NCBI GenBank assembly: GCA_000828075.3
Contig: JXCB02000006.1
Location: 31,614 to 95,613, forward strand
Source: Tolypothrix campylonemoides VB511288
Lineage (GTDB): Bacteria > Cyanobacteriota > Cyanobacteriia > Cyanobacteriales > Nostocaceae
Reading direction: 5' to 3'
Length of the DNA: 64,000 bases
In this document: positions 57,613 to 64,000 of the stretch, in pieces
Layout of the letters: each line of letters starts with the position of its first letter
How positions within the stretch are numbered: the stretch's first letter is position 1
Notes under the pieces: model-generated
Seen by the model: the letters and a program-made list of their open reading frames with translations, nothing else
The model's database searches: none
What the model was told of the DNA's origin: nothing
Made by a program: the position numbers and the translations under genes

Positions 57613-57697
57613 CGGAGAGGGGGAGATTCGAACTCCCGGAACCTTTCGGTTCATCCGATTTCAAGTCGGACGCAATCGACCACTCTGCCACCTCTCC
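57613..57697 (-). tRNA. tRNA-Ser (anticodon UGA)
   Basis: On the minus strand the sequence starts GGAGAGGTGGCAGAGTGGTC and ends with the acceptor arm CCTCTCC plus a G discriminator. The acceptor stem GGAGAGG/CCTCTCC pairs over 7 bp. The anticodon stem TCCGA/TCGGA encloses CTTGAAA with anticodon TGA. A long variable arm (ATGAACCGAAAGGTTCC) shows a class II tRNA, as for Ser. The T arm is GGGAG-TTCGAAT-CTCCC. CCA is not encoded. It reads UCN codons. Confidence 0.95.
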
Positions 57698-57770
57698 AAG
57701 TAAGCTGTCAGCACTTAGCTGTCAGCAGTCGGCTTATAACGCCGACCAAATACATAGTATATATCATCCT

Positions 57771-58754
57771 CTACGCAGGTTGCACTACTGGACTGGGTTT
57801 TTGATAAAGAATTTCCTCAGAAGTGACAGTGAAATCCTTTCCAACCCAAACCAGGGAGACTTGGGAGACGGTACCACCTTCTAGAAGGACAATGGAGAAA
57901 TTACGCTGCTTATGGCTGCCATGTTCCACAATCCTGGGTACACTTGCGGCGTTCAAGTAAACTATCCCCTCTGGACTTCTAAAGATGCGCTTTCGCGGCT
58001 CTTTCTTTGTGTGTCGCAGGCTGTGGTGCATATGACCAAATGTGACGAGGGGAATGGTTTTACCAGCCGTGATGGTCTGAGATATCGCCTCTCCTAAATC
58101 TGGGTCGCCAAAGTCCCCGCCTATGGGATGCCAATCTTTGCCGCAGGGGTCTTCTGGGCGATCGCCCAACCCAGTCGGACCGTTGTGACCCAAAAAGATT
58201 ATTGTCTGGTAAGCCGCACTCTTTGCTGCAGCGACAATGCGAGCTGTGGACTCGTCAAAAGTGGTCACACCATACCACTGTTGGTAGAAATCAGTATATT
58301 TCCACTCTGGTCCACCCCAGCTAAAGGGACGACCTCCAACAACCGTTAAATTTAGAGCCGGAAAATCTAGCTTACCGTAACCGACTTGAGTTTCACCCAA
58401 TAAATCCAGTTGCTGCTGTACCCAGTCTTCCTTGGTGCGGTCGTAGGGACACTTCTTACGTCCCCATTCTGTGGCAGTGTACCAGGCATCGTGGTTTCCC
58501 ATCACGGCTGCTTTGGGAATGTCGAGGGATGCGATCGCTCTTACCACTTCCACCGACTCATTGCCAAAATCCCCAACAAACAGGACTAAGCCAACACCCA
58601 GATGCTTAAGTGCAATGCCATCTTCTTCTTCCCATTGGTCGTGAACATCTCCTACTACAGCAATTTTCAAAGTTTTTGAGTTTGTTTTCTGACTGGTCAT
58701 GCCACTTTCCTTGCCATCTGTTTCCAGCATATGAAAATTACGGGATTTTGACAC
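57771..58754 (-). CDS. TIGR04168-family metallophosphoesterase
   Basis: A 327-residue calcineurin-like phosphoesterase. The metal motifs are VVGDVHDQW (D-x-H), LFVGDFGNE (G-D-x-x-x, a slight variant of GDxxDRG), VMGNHDAWY (GNHD), IIFLGHNGPTGLG and TFGHMHHSLR (GHxH). All metal ligands seem present. This cyanobacterial subfamily (TIGR04168) is conserved in plants and cyanobacteria, but its substrate is unknown. The ATG at 58752-58754 gives MSKSRNFHMLETDGKESGMT; a later Met is possible. It is divergent from nadA with a 54-bp gap, so the two share a compact promoter region. Confidence 0.9.
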   Translation of the reverse strand: MSKSRNFHMLETDGKESGMTSQKTNSKTLKIAVVGDVHDQWEEEDGIALKHLGVGLVLFVGDFGNESVEVVRAIASLDIPKAAVMGNHDAWYTATEWGRKKCPYDRTKEDWVQQQLDLLGETQVGYGKLDFPALNLTVVGGRPFSWGGPEWKYTDFYQQWYGVTTFDESTARIVAAAKSAAYQTIIFLGHNGPTGLGDRPEDPCGKDWHPIGGDFGDPDLGEAISQTITAGKTIPLVTFGHMHHSLRHTKKEPRKRIFRSPEGIVYLNAASVPRIVEHGSHKQRNFSIVLLEGGTVSQVSLVWVGKDFTVTSEEILYQKPSPVVQPA

Positions 58755-58808
58755 AATTCCGGGGGAGGAGCATCACCCGTCAAACATTTTTGGTAAAAAC
58801 TACTATAA

Positions 58809-59828
58809 TTGAATCCACTAGATAAAACTTGTAACATTCAGCAACGTCTAACTGTGTTTACGACTGCACTTGCTCAACGTGGAAAAACGGAACAGGGTGA
58901 TCTACCACTAGATTTATTTTGGTCCATTGAGACTCTTAAAAAAGAACTCAATGCTGTTATCCTGGCACATTACTATCAAGAACCGGATATTCAAGATATT
59001 GCAGACTTTATTGGGGATTCGCTACAGCTTGCCAAAGCAGCAGCTAACACCAATGCAGATGTAATTGTCTTTGCAGGTGTCCATTTCATGGCAGAAACAG
59101 CAAAGATTCTCAATCCTGACAAAATGGTACTTTTACCAGATTTGAATGCTGGTTGTTCTTTAGCCGATAGTTGTCCACCAGAGGCGTTTGCTGCTTTTAA
59201 AGCGGCGCACCCAGACCATTTGGTAGTTTCTTACATCAACTGCTCTGCCGACATTAAGGCAATGAGCGATATTATCTGCACCAGTTCCAACGCTGTCAAA
59301 ATCGTCGAGCAGATTCCCAAAGACCAGCCGATTATTTTTGCTCCAGATAAAAATTTGGGGCGGTATGTGATGGAAAAAACTGGGCGAGATTTAGTGCTGT
59401 GGGAAGGAAGCTGTGTTGTGCATGAAACTTTTTCTGAAAAGAAAATTGTGCAGTTGAAAATGGCACACCCACAAGCAGAGGCGATCGCCCACCCAGAATG
59501 TGAAACTAGTGTATTGCGCCACGCGAGTTTTATCGGCTCGACCGCAGCTTTACTGAAGTATTGTGAAGAAAGCCCTTCTCAAGAATTTATCGTTGCTACG
59601 GAACCTGGCATTATTCACCAAATGCAAAAACGAGCACCGCACAAGCGCTTTATACCTGCACCACCGCTGAATAACTGCGCTTGCAATGAGTGTCCTTTTA
59701 TGCGGTTAAATACCCTGGAAAAGCTCTACTGGGCGATGAAAAATCGCACTCCAGAAATTACAATGCCTGAGGAGATACGGCTGGCGGCGTTGCGTCCAAT
59801 GCAGCGGATGTTGGAGATGAGTGTTTAG
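58809..59828 (+). CDS. nadA: Quinolinate synthase NadA
   Basis: A 339-residue Fe-S enzyme. It has [63 protein letters not shown] with the first cluster Cys, [19 protein letters not shown] and the C-terminal [16 protein letters not shown] with the other cluster Cys. It condenses iminoaspartate with dihydroxyacetone phosphate to quinolinate for NAD. The start is TTG at 58809; no ATG precedes the conserved core, and the N-terminal part ([14 protein letters not shown]) is of the kind expected. nadB and nadC are not adjacent. It ends 4 bp before the repeat-derived ORF, and IS remnants follow. Confidence 0.95.
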   Translation: MNPLDKTCNIQQRLTVFTTALAQRGKTEQGDLPLDLFWSIETLKKELNAVILAHYYQEPDIQDIADFIGDSLQLAKAAANTNADVIVFAGVHFMAETAKILNPDKMVLLPDLNAGCSLADSCPPEAFAAFKAAHPDHLVVSYINCSADIKAMSDIICTSSNAVKIVEQIPKDQPIIFAPDKNLGRYVMEKTGRDLVLWEGSCVVHETFSEKKIVQLKMAHPQAEAIAHPECETSVLRHASFIGSTAALLKYCEESPSQEFIVATEPGIIHQMQKRAPHKRFIPAPPLNNCACNECPFMRLNTLEKLYWAMKNRTPEITMPEEIRLAALRPMQRMLEMSV

Positions 59829-59890
59829 GGAGGTTGGGTTTTGTGGAGACGCGGGTTTGTCGCGTCTCTACATGATTTTGTTAAGTTGGG

Positions 59891-60471
59891 TTGAAAAGTA
59901 GAGAAGCACTGAGCTTGGAAACTCTGCTCGCACAAGGTTCGCGAGTCCGCTATCTGTGCCAAGATGAAACTAGGGTTGGGATGAAGACTCTGACAGGCAA
60001 AGTTATTACCGCTCCAGGGGTAAAACCAACCGTGGAAGTGAAATGGGGACGGGAGAATTTTTGGGTCTACGGTGCAATTGAACCCTTGACGGGAGACCAT
60101 TTCCTTCACGAATACCCTCAACTCAATGGGGACTACTTTCAAGAGTTTTTGGACTGGTTATCTCACCAGTTGGGGTCTGCTGCGTGCGATTTTACAGATT
60201 GACCAAGCTCCAGCTCATATGAATTGAGCAATTCGTTGGCCGGAGAACGTGATTCCTCTAGTTCAGCCATCTCACTCTCCTGAACTCAACCCGATTGAGC
60301 GCATGAAGGCAGTTCCTCAAACAATCACTCAAAAATGAACTTTTCTCTAACTTGCAAGCTTTACGCGATCGCCTGCAAGAGATGTTTGACCAACTCACGC
60401 TTGAACAAGTGATGTCTATCTCTTCTTATAACTTTATCTTAGAAGCCCTTTTCTATGCTGCTTCACATTAA
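59891..60471 (+). pseudogene. IS630-family transposase remnant
   Basis: The frame at 59891-60202 gives RVRYLCQDETRVGMKTLTGK (first Asp of the DDE triad in QDETRVG) and VKWGRENFWVYGAIEP, followed after a frameshift by LQIDQAPAH (second Asp, 60193 on) and then, past stops, by QPSHSPELNPIERM (Glu, about 60273) and FILEALFYAASH ending at TAA 60469-60471. The N-terminal HTH part is missing and the rest has several stops, so it is a dead copy. It follows nadA directly (62 bp). Confidence 0.82.
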
Positions 60472-60490
60472 ATTGGTATTAGGTGGGATT

Positions 60491-60605
60491 ATACCAATTC
60501 TCTGGAAACTTGCACTTAATACTTACTCTTTCACTCAGCCGCGTACTTGGCGTCTTAGCGGTTCGTTTAATAAATATTAAGTGCATCTTCATGGAGAATT
60601 GGTAT
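60491..60605. mobile_element. MITE-like element with about 30-bp terminal inverted repeats
   Basis: About 115 bp. The left end is ATACCAATTCTCTGGAAACT then TGCACTTAATA; the right end, read on the other strand, is ATACCAATTCTCCATGAAGA then TGCACTTAATA. The centre holds no ORF. TT(A) on both flanks may be a target duplication. An end of the same family lies at 56671-56694. It sits directly after the IS630 remnant, so mobilisation by an IS630-type transposase (TA target) is possible. Confidence 0.65.
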
Positions 60606-60630
60606 TAGATAGCCGATCGCTCAATCCCGG

Positions 60631-61542
60631 TTAAGATTTACTCTTCTGTGCCTCTTTCTGCGCCGCCTCGCTATACTGCCTATATAATTTAGTCCGAATC
60701 TGAGCTTCCTGATAACGGCTGTGACTTGGTGGTACGTTACTCATCAATTGTGAAGCCCTTTGCCACCTAGCAGCAAGATCCAACCACTGAGCTGAACTTG
60801 TAGCAGTTTTACCAGTTGCAGAAGCTTTGTTGGCAATTCGTACTGCTGCTGCAAAGGGATCTACAGAAAAAGTAGAACCATTTGGACTAGCAGTAGGCGG
60901 CGGTGCTTGAGGTTGTTTTTGGTTGGTAGGTACTGGGGCTAGAGAGTTTAGTGTTTCTGGTTGGATTGGGTTTTTCAGCTTATCTCCTAGCAAAGCATAT
61001 GCAGCTATACCAAGCGACAGAAAAAACATACAAAAGCTCGCTCCTCCCAGCATTCGTCCTACAGGAGAATTTTTGATTTTATTGTTATAACTAACTACTG
61101 AAAGACGAGAAGATTGAGGTTTAGGTAAATTTATCTTTCCTTGTTCAGTTGTACGCTCTTTCAATTCTTTTATTTTTTGCTTAAAAAGATTAGGTTTGAC
61201 TAATGTAATTTCCTGTGACCACAGCAATTGATTTTCGGGGTTGCGATTAATTTCCTCTAGCCACAGCAACTGCTGTTCCCGAACAATACGACTGTTGATA
61301 TTGACTCGACTAATATTGCGTGGTGCAATTGACTCCAGAACCTGCTGGATGTGCTTTACCAAACTTGATTGCTCAAGTTGCTCCACCGTACGAGCCTCAC
61401 AAAGAAGTTGTAAGACACCATCGTCAAAAATAGCTCTGGTTCTGATACCAGAAGAGGCTAGTTTTTCATTCAAAAGTTGAATAATCGCAGCAACGCTACC
61501 TTGATGAGCTTGCCAAGCGATATCATTTATCCGGTCTACCAT
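60631..61542 (-). CDS. Cyanobacterial hypothetical protein with one central membrane span
   Basis: A 303-residue protein. The N-terminal part (about 1-100) begins MVDRINDIAWQAHQGSVAAI and has the pattern QLLNEKLASSGIRTRAIFDD followed by LLCEARTVEQLEQ, seen in several cyanobacterial conserved proteins. One membrane span is at about 172-192 (GGASFCMFFLSLGIAAYALL). A Pro-rich linker (APPPTASPNGS) leads to a C-terminal helical segment (WLDLAARWQRASQLMSNVPP, SRYQEAQIRTKLYRQYSEAA) like those in the C-terminal repeats of the caspase-like protein at 32281. So it may be a membrane-tethered scaffold. No function is known. Confidence 0.7.
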   Translation of the reverse strand: MVDRINDIAWQAHQGSVAAIIQLLNEKLASSGIRTRAIFDDGVLQLLCEARTVEQLEQSSLVKHIQQVLESIAPRNISRVNINSRIVREQQLLWLEEINRNPENQLLWSQEITLVKPNLFKQKIKELKERTTEQGKINLPKPQSSRLSVVSYNNKIKNSPVGRMLGGASFCMFFLSLGIAAYALLGDKLKNPIQPETLNSLAPVPTNQKQPQAPPPTASPNGSTFSVDPFAAAVRIANKASATGKTATSSAQWLDLAARWQRASQLMSNVPPSHSRYQEAQIRTKLYRQYSEAAQKEAQKSKS

Positions 61543-61766
61543 TTGTAAATTAGCGATAGCAGTTTAACCCTGAATTATTAACAGACAAATTAATTTAGGA
61601 AATTTAGACTTTGCCTTGTTTTAGATTTTATGAGTAAAAATATGATGATGCCAAATTTGACGAAAATCTTCTTTGTGCATCAGTTGCGTTGCGTTGCTTG
61701 TGTCAAAAGTAATGCGGTTTTTAAGGCAATCTCCGTACTCCCTACGGTTTTGATAACCGTGACCCC
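61543..61766. other. Upstream region and IS debris
   Basis: Between the membrane protein gene and the Tn5-like remnant. Contains GTTGCGTTGCGTTGCTTGTG repeats near 61683 and a hairpin ACGGTT-TTGAT-AACCGT at about 61742-61758, which breaks the transposase frame upstream of 61767. No gene. Confidence 0.5.
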
Positions 61767-61767
61767 C

Positions 61768-62342
61768 TCAAAGTTTATGCTGTCTTAGCCACACAAGTGG
61801 ATTACCCAAAAGGCGAAACACCCCTAGAGTGGATGCTGCTGACAACAGAAGAAGTAGCAGACGCCCACATGGCTACCACGATTTTGCGTTGGTATTCTTA
61901 CCGCTGGCGAGTAGAGGAATATCACAAAATTTTGAAGTCGGGTTGTCAGGTGGAACGATACAGACTTGCGGCTCTTGGCATGAAGACCCTACTTGGTTTC
62001 TTGAGTGTGATTGCTGTTGAACTATTGCATTTGACTTATCTACATCGCAACCAGCCGAACGCCAATGCCATTGAACTGCTCAATCCTCTTCAGCTTAAGG
62101 TTTTAAAAGCTAAATCCTCCAAACTACCCAAGATATTAACACTTAGTTGGGCTGTGGAAGCGATGGCGTAGCCGCCCGCCCTGTCGGGCTTCGCTCGTTT
62201 AGGAGGTTACCTAAAACATCAATGCAAAACTCCAATTGGTATCCAGGTACTGTGGCGAGGACGGTTAAAATTGCACGACCTCTGTGAGGGTTGCCAGCTT
62301 GCTAGAGAGACTTATCCCTCTTCTGTCACTTTCCGAGTATTC
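61768..62342 (+). pseudogene. IS4-family (Tn5-like) transposase remnant broken by a repeat
   Basis: The frame from about 61768 (DPLKVYAVLATQVDYPKGET) reads WMLLTTEEVADAH and YSYRWRVEEYHKILKSGCQV. The last segment has the YREK spacing (Y-2-R-3-E-6-K) of IS4 transposases, with LNPLQLKVLKAKS following. At about 62168 the frame runs into a GCGTAGCCGCCCGCCCTGTC...GGCTTCGCTCG repeat, which adds a TAG; after it the same protein resumes (LGGYLKHQCKTPIGIQVLWR, LHDLCEGCQLARE) to 62342. The N-terminal part is missing. Confidence 0.8.
62168..62205. repeat. GCGTAGCCGCCCGCC...GGGCTTCGCTCG repeat in the transposase remnant
   Basis: Starts with GCGTAGC, adjoining GCGATG, and includes a palindrome GCCCGCCCTGTCGGGC. 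Similar GGCGTAGCC words occur at 21151 and GCGTAGCG at 28176. Removing it restores the transposase sequence, so it looks like an insertion. Confidence 0.65.
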
Positions 62343-62389
62343 TGAATAAAAGAATCATGCATATAAAACTCTGGAAGGTAAGTAGAGTA

Positions 62390-62542
62390 ATGGATGTAGA
62401 ATTACAAATCCTGAAACATTTGGCAAGAGATGCCCACCCAACAGTTGCGATCGTAGATGAATATTGTGCAGAGTATAAAGCTGAAGGGGCGACAAGCACC
62501 CCAAAACTTAGGTACCGTAATGATTTGACCAAATCATGGTAG
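62390..62542 (+). pseudogene. Transposase N-terminal fragment (IS701-like)
   Basis: From ATG 62390 the frame encodes MDVELQILKHLARDAHPTVA followed by IVDEYCAEYK and then unrelated residues to 62542. The first 30 residues resemble the start of cyanobacterial IS701-family transposases (MDVELQILKHL...VDEYCxxYKDLF). The rest of the gene is missing. Low to moderate certainty because it is short. Confidence 0.45.
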
Positions 62543-62587
62543 AAAAAGATAGGTCATTAATTCTCAACAAGACCAATAAGATTGAAA

Positions 62588-63200
62588 ATGCTACCATCAT
62601 TCTACCAAACACACTTAGAAAATCAACTAGCACGTTCTGAATACTTGCTTTTGTACCTTTTATATTAATGTGCTACAAAATATCAAAGAAGTCAGCGAGC
62701 GAAAAATTAGCGCTTGCTTTACCTCTACCGATTTTATTTGAGAGTAGACGTAAAAAATTACAAAGATTTCTATCATTACCAATACTTAATGTTGAAAAAC
62801 TTTGGTTTCCTATTATCAATAGTTGGTTGGCTCAGAATTTCACTTTGAACCAAGTTTTATATTTAGCGATTGATAGAACAAGTTGGGGACGTATAAATTT
62901 AATGGTGGTTAGCATCATTTATGATAACAGAGCTATACCTATATATTTTGAATTTTTACCTAAATTAGGTTCGAGTAATTTTACAGAACAAACAAAAGTG
63001 TTCTCGAAAAATTTACCATTATTTAATAAATATAGACCAATTGTATTGGGAGATAGAGAATTTTGCTCTATTAAGTTAGCAAACTGGTTAAAGCAGGAGG
63101 CTGTACAGTTTTGTTTGAGACTAAAAAAGAATGAGTTTATTGAAGTAGAAAATGGAATTTGGAGCGAACTAGATGATTTAGGATTAAAACCCAATACGGT
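62588..63200 (+). pseudogene. IS4-family transposase, frameshifted and 3'-truncated
   Basis: The start ATG 62588 gives MLPSFYQTHLENQLARSEYL and stops at TAA 62666-62668. The next frame starts in the overlap (ATG 62668) and runs on as LALALPLPILFESRRKKLQR, LYLAIDRTSWGRINLMVVS (first Asp), IVLGDREFCSIKLANWL (second Asp), FCLRLKKNEF. The C-terminal part with the Glu is gone; the sequence meets the next transposase remnant at about 63200. Two shifts near 62655-62690 explain the break (VLQNIKEVSERK in the third frame). The low GC content differs from core genes. Confidence 0.8.
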
Positions 63201-63705
63201 TCAGTTAAGGCTGGAAGGCTTATTAGTAATCTGAAATTTGGGGGCTTCAACTCGTAGTCCAGTACCTCGATGTTTTGGTTTTTTGGAACGAAACTTTGAT
63301 ACAGGTTTTTTTACAACCCTGGGATTATTACGGTACTCACGGTAGGGTAACAAGGTATCGAGAATCTCCACAGTTAACCAATCGAAAAAAGGGGGAATTC
63401 TTCGCTTTTTAGGCGTTGAAATTTCGGGATAGCACGACGGATAACTCGTAATGTTCCAGTAAAACTAAGGCGTAATGGTGGAACTCCAGCACTAGTTGCA
63501 GCTTGAAATATCAACACCCTTACTGACCAATGCCCCAATAACCAGCCGTATACTTCTTGCACAACTTCACGTGGTTTTTGAGAACGAACATGAGTTTTTC
63601 GTCCCAAAAGATGGATTTTCAATTCATCTATCGTGTTTTCTACTTCCCAACGTTGATGATATAGCGGTTCCCGCTTGAGTGAGGTACACAGTATTGGTAA
63701 ATTGA
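63201..63705 (-). pseudogene. IS4-family transposase C-terminal part with one frameshift
   Basis: On the minus strand, from about 63705, TSLKREPLYHQRWEVENTID leads into ELKIHLLGRKTHVRSQKPRE. YHQRWEVENTIDELK has the YREK spacing. LLGHWSVRVLIFQAATSAG and LSFTGTLRVIRRAIPKFQRL follow. The frame ends at 63374 after a run of six T (coding strand) near 63381; one added base lets it go on as FFDWLTVEILDTLLPYREY and NNPRVVKKPVSKFRSKKPKH to a stop at 63201. The N-terminal half is missing next to the IS630 copy. Confidence 0.75.
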
Positions 63706-63731
63706 GACAAGGATGTATTGGGGCATCACGA

Positions 63732-64000
63732 ATGAAAGCTTACTCGATTGATTTGCGTCAAAAAATCATTGATGCTTATAATTCAAAAGACTCGTTCCGC
63801 AACATTGCCAAACGTTTTAGTGTCAGTCGAAGTTTTATACAAAAGCTTGTAAGTCGATACAGAGATACAGGACGTGTATCAGCGCTGCCTCATGGAGGTG
63901 GACAACAATCAAAACTACAATCTGAGCAGATTGAGAGACTGCGGCAAATAGTAATTGAAAATAGTGATGCCACAATGTCCGAATTATGTGATGTCTTAGA
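63732..64000 (+). CDS. IS630-family transposase, 5' part (runs off the right edge)
   Basis: From ATG 63732 an uninterrupted 89-codon frame reaches the window end. The product begins MKAYSIDLRQKIIDAYNSKD, followed by FRNIAKRFSVSRSFIQKLVS (helix-turn-helix), a second basic part RYRDTGRVSALPHGGGQQSK and LQSEQIERLRQIVIENSDAT. This is the typical N-terminal double HTH of IS630/Tc1-mariner transposases. The catalytic domain lies outside the window. It may be an intact copy; the left terminal repeat should lie at about 63705-63730. Confidence 0.88.
   Translation, partial: MKAYSIDLRQKIIDAYNSKDSFRNIAKRFSVSRSFIQKLVSRYRDTGRVSALPHGGGQQSKLQSEQIERLRQIVIENSDATMSELCDVL

Noticed and set aside
62719..62800. 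Possible intact IS4 transposase starting at 62668.
   Set aside because: The N-terminal residues before LALALPLPI do not fit; the real start at 62588 lies in another frame, so the copy is frameshifted, and it is also truncated at the 3' end.

Overview
The window looks like chromosomal DNA of a filamentous, probably heterocyst-forming cyanobacterium (Nostocales type). It carries cyanobacterial genes (petG, a CytM-like cytochrome, a PlmA-type GntR regulator, a TIGR04168 phosphoesterase, DUF3370, PATAN-REC and Mo-nitrogenase C-terminal family proteins, tig-clpP-clpX). GCGATCGC (HIP1) octamers are frequent inside genes. Intergenic spaces are full of the short dispersed and tandem repeats typical of these genomes (CCCCAATCCC, GTCATTAGTC, CTCACTCCC and palindromic families).

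Layout. 1-3 kb: a chemosensory cluster on the minus strand (PATAN-REC regulator, double CheW, truncated MCP). 4-10 kb: a frameshifted membrane protein, an MsbA-like ABC exporter, a small protein built from two degenerate histidine-kinase dimerisation repeats, and a NACHT NTPase. 10.8-15.3 kb: housekeeping genes (CytM-like, petG, rsmD, hisH, a C15-type peptidase, DUF3370). 15.9-20.6 kb: a methyltransferase followed by the urease genes ureD-ureA-ureB-DUF1349-ureC. 20.7-26.3 kb: an accessory island (Rpn-like nuclease, broken antitoxin, hicBA, second NACHT NTPase). 26.7-37 kb: REC-histidine kinase, aldehyde dehydrogenase, a 2H-type protein, a sulfite-oxidase-like protein, rpmF, a catalytically altered caspase homologue, a Mo-nitrogenase C-terminal family protein and an ArsB/NhaD-like transporter. 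37-50 kb: core genes (rnj, dapA and asd on the minus strand; tig, clpP and clpX on the plus strand; plmA-like; dienelactone hydrolase; S1 protein). 50.3-57.5 kb: a second accessory island (orphan gene with a repeat-array leader, duplicated XRE regulators, NERD helicase, VapBC-type pair, broken STAND/NB-ARC gene). 57.6-59.8 kb: tRNA-Ser, phosphoesterase, nadA. 59.9-64 kb: a nest of degraded IS630, IS4 and IS701-like transposases, a MITE-like element and the start of another IS630 transposase.

Functional links. UreA/B/C form the urease apoenzyme and UreD is a nickel-insertion chaperone; ureE, ureF and ureG are not in the window. Asd and DapA are successive steps toward lysine and peptidoglycan. 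Trigger factor, ClpP and ClpX form a protein folding and degradation operon. The accessory islands are rich in immunity-like NTPases and toxin-antitoxin modules.

Most striking patterns: (i) intergenic repeat families sit inside reading frames, in frame in ureC, twice in one NACHT gene and in the caspase linker, and apparently disruptively in a STAND gene and a transposase; (ii) at 50.8-51.6 kb a duplicated XRE gene carries the same operator-like box exactly 30 bp before each start, and the divergent orphan gene has a six-copy leader repeat in which each unit resembles a Shine-Dalgarno site; (iii) the tandem duplicated DHp-like protein lacks the phospho-accepting histidine. All calls come from reading the sequence; no database search was run.
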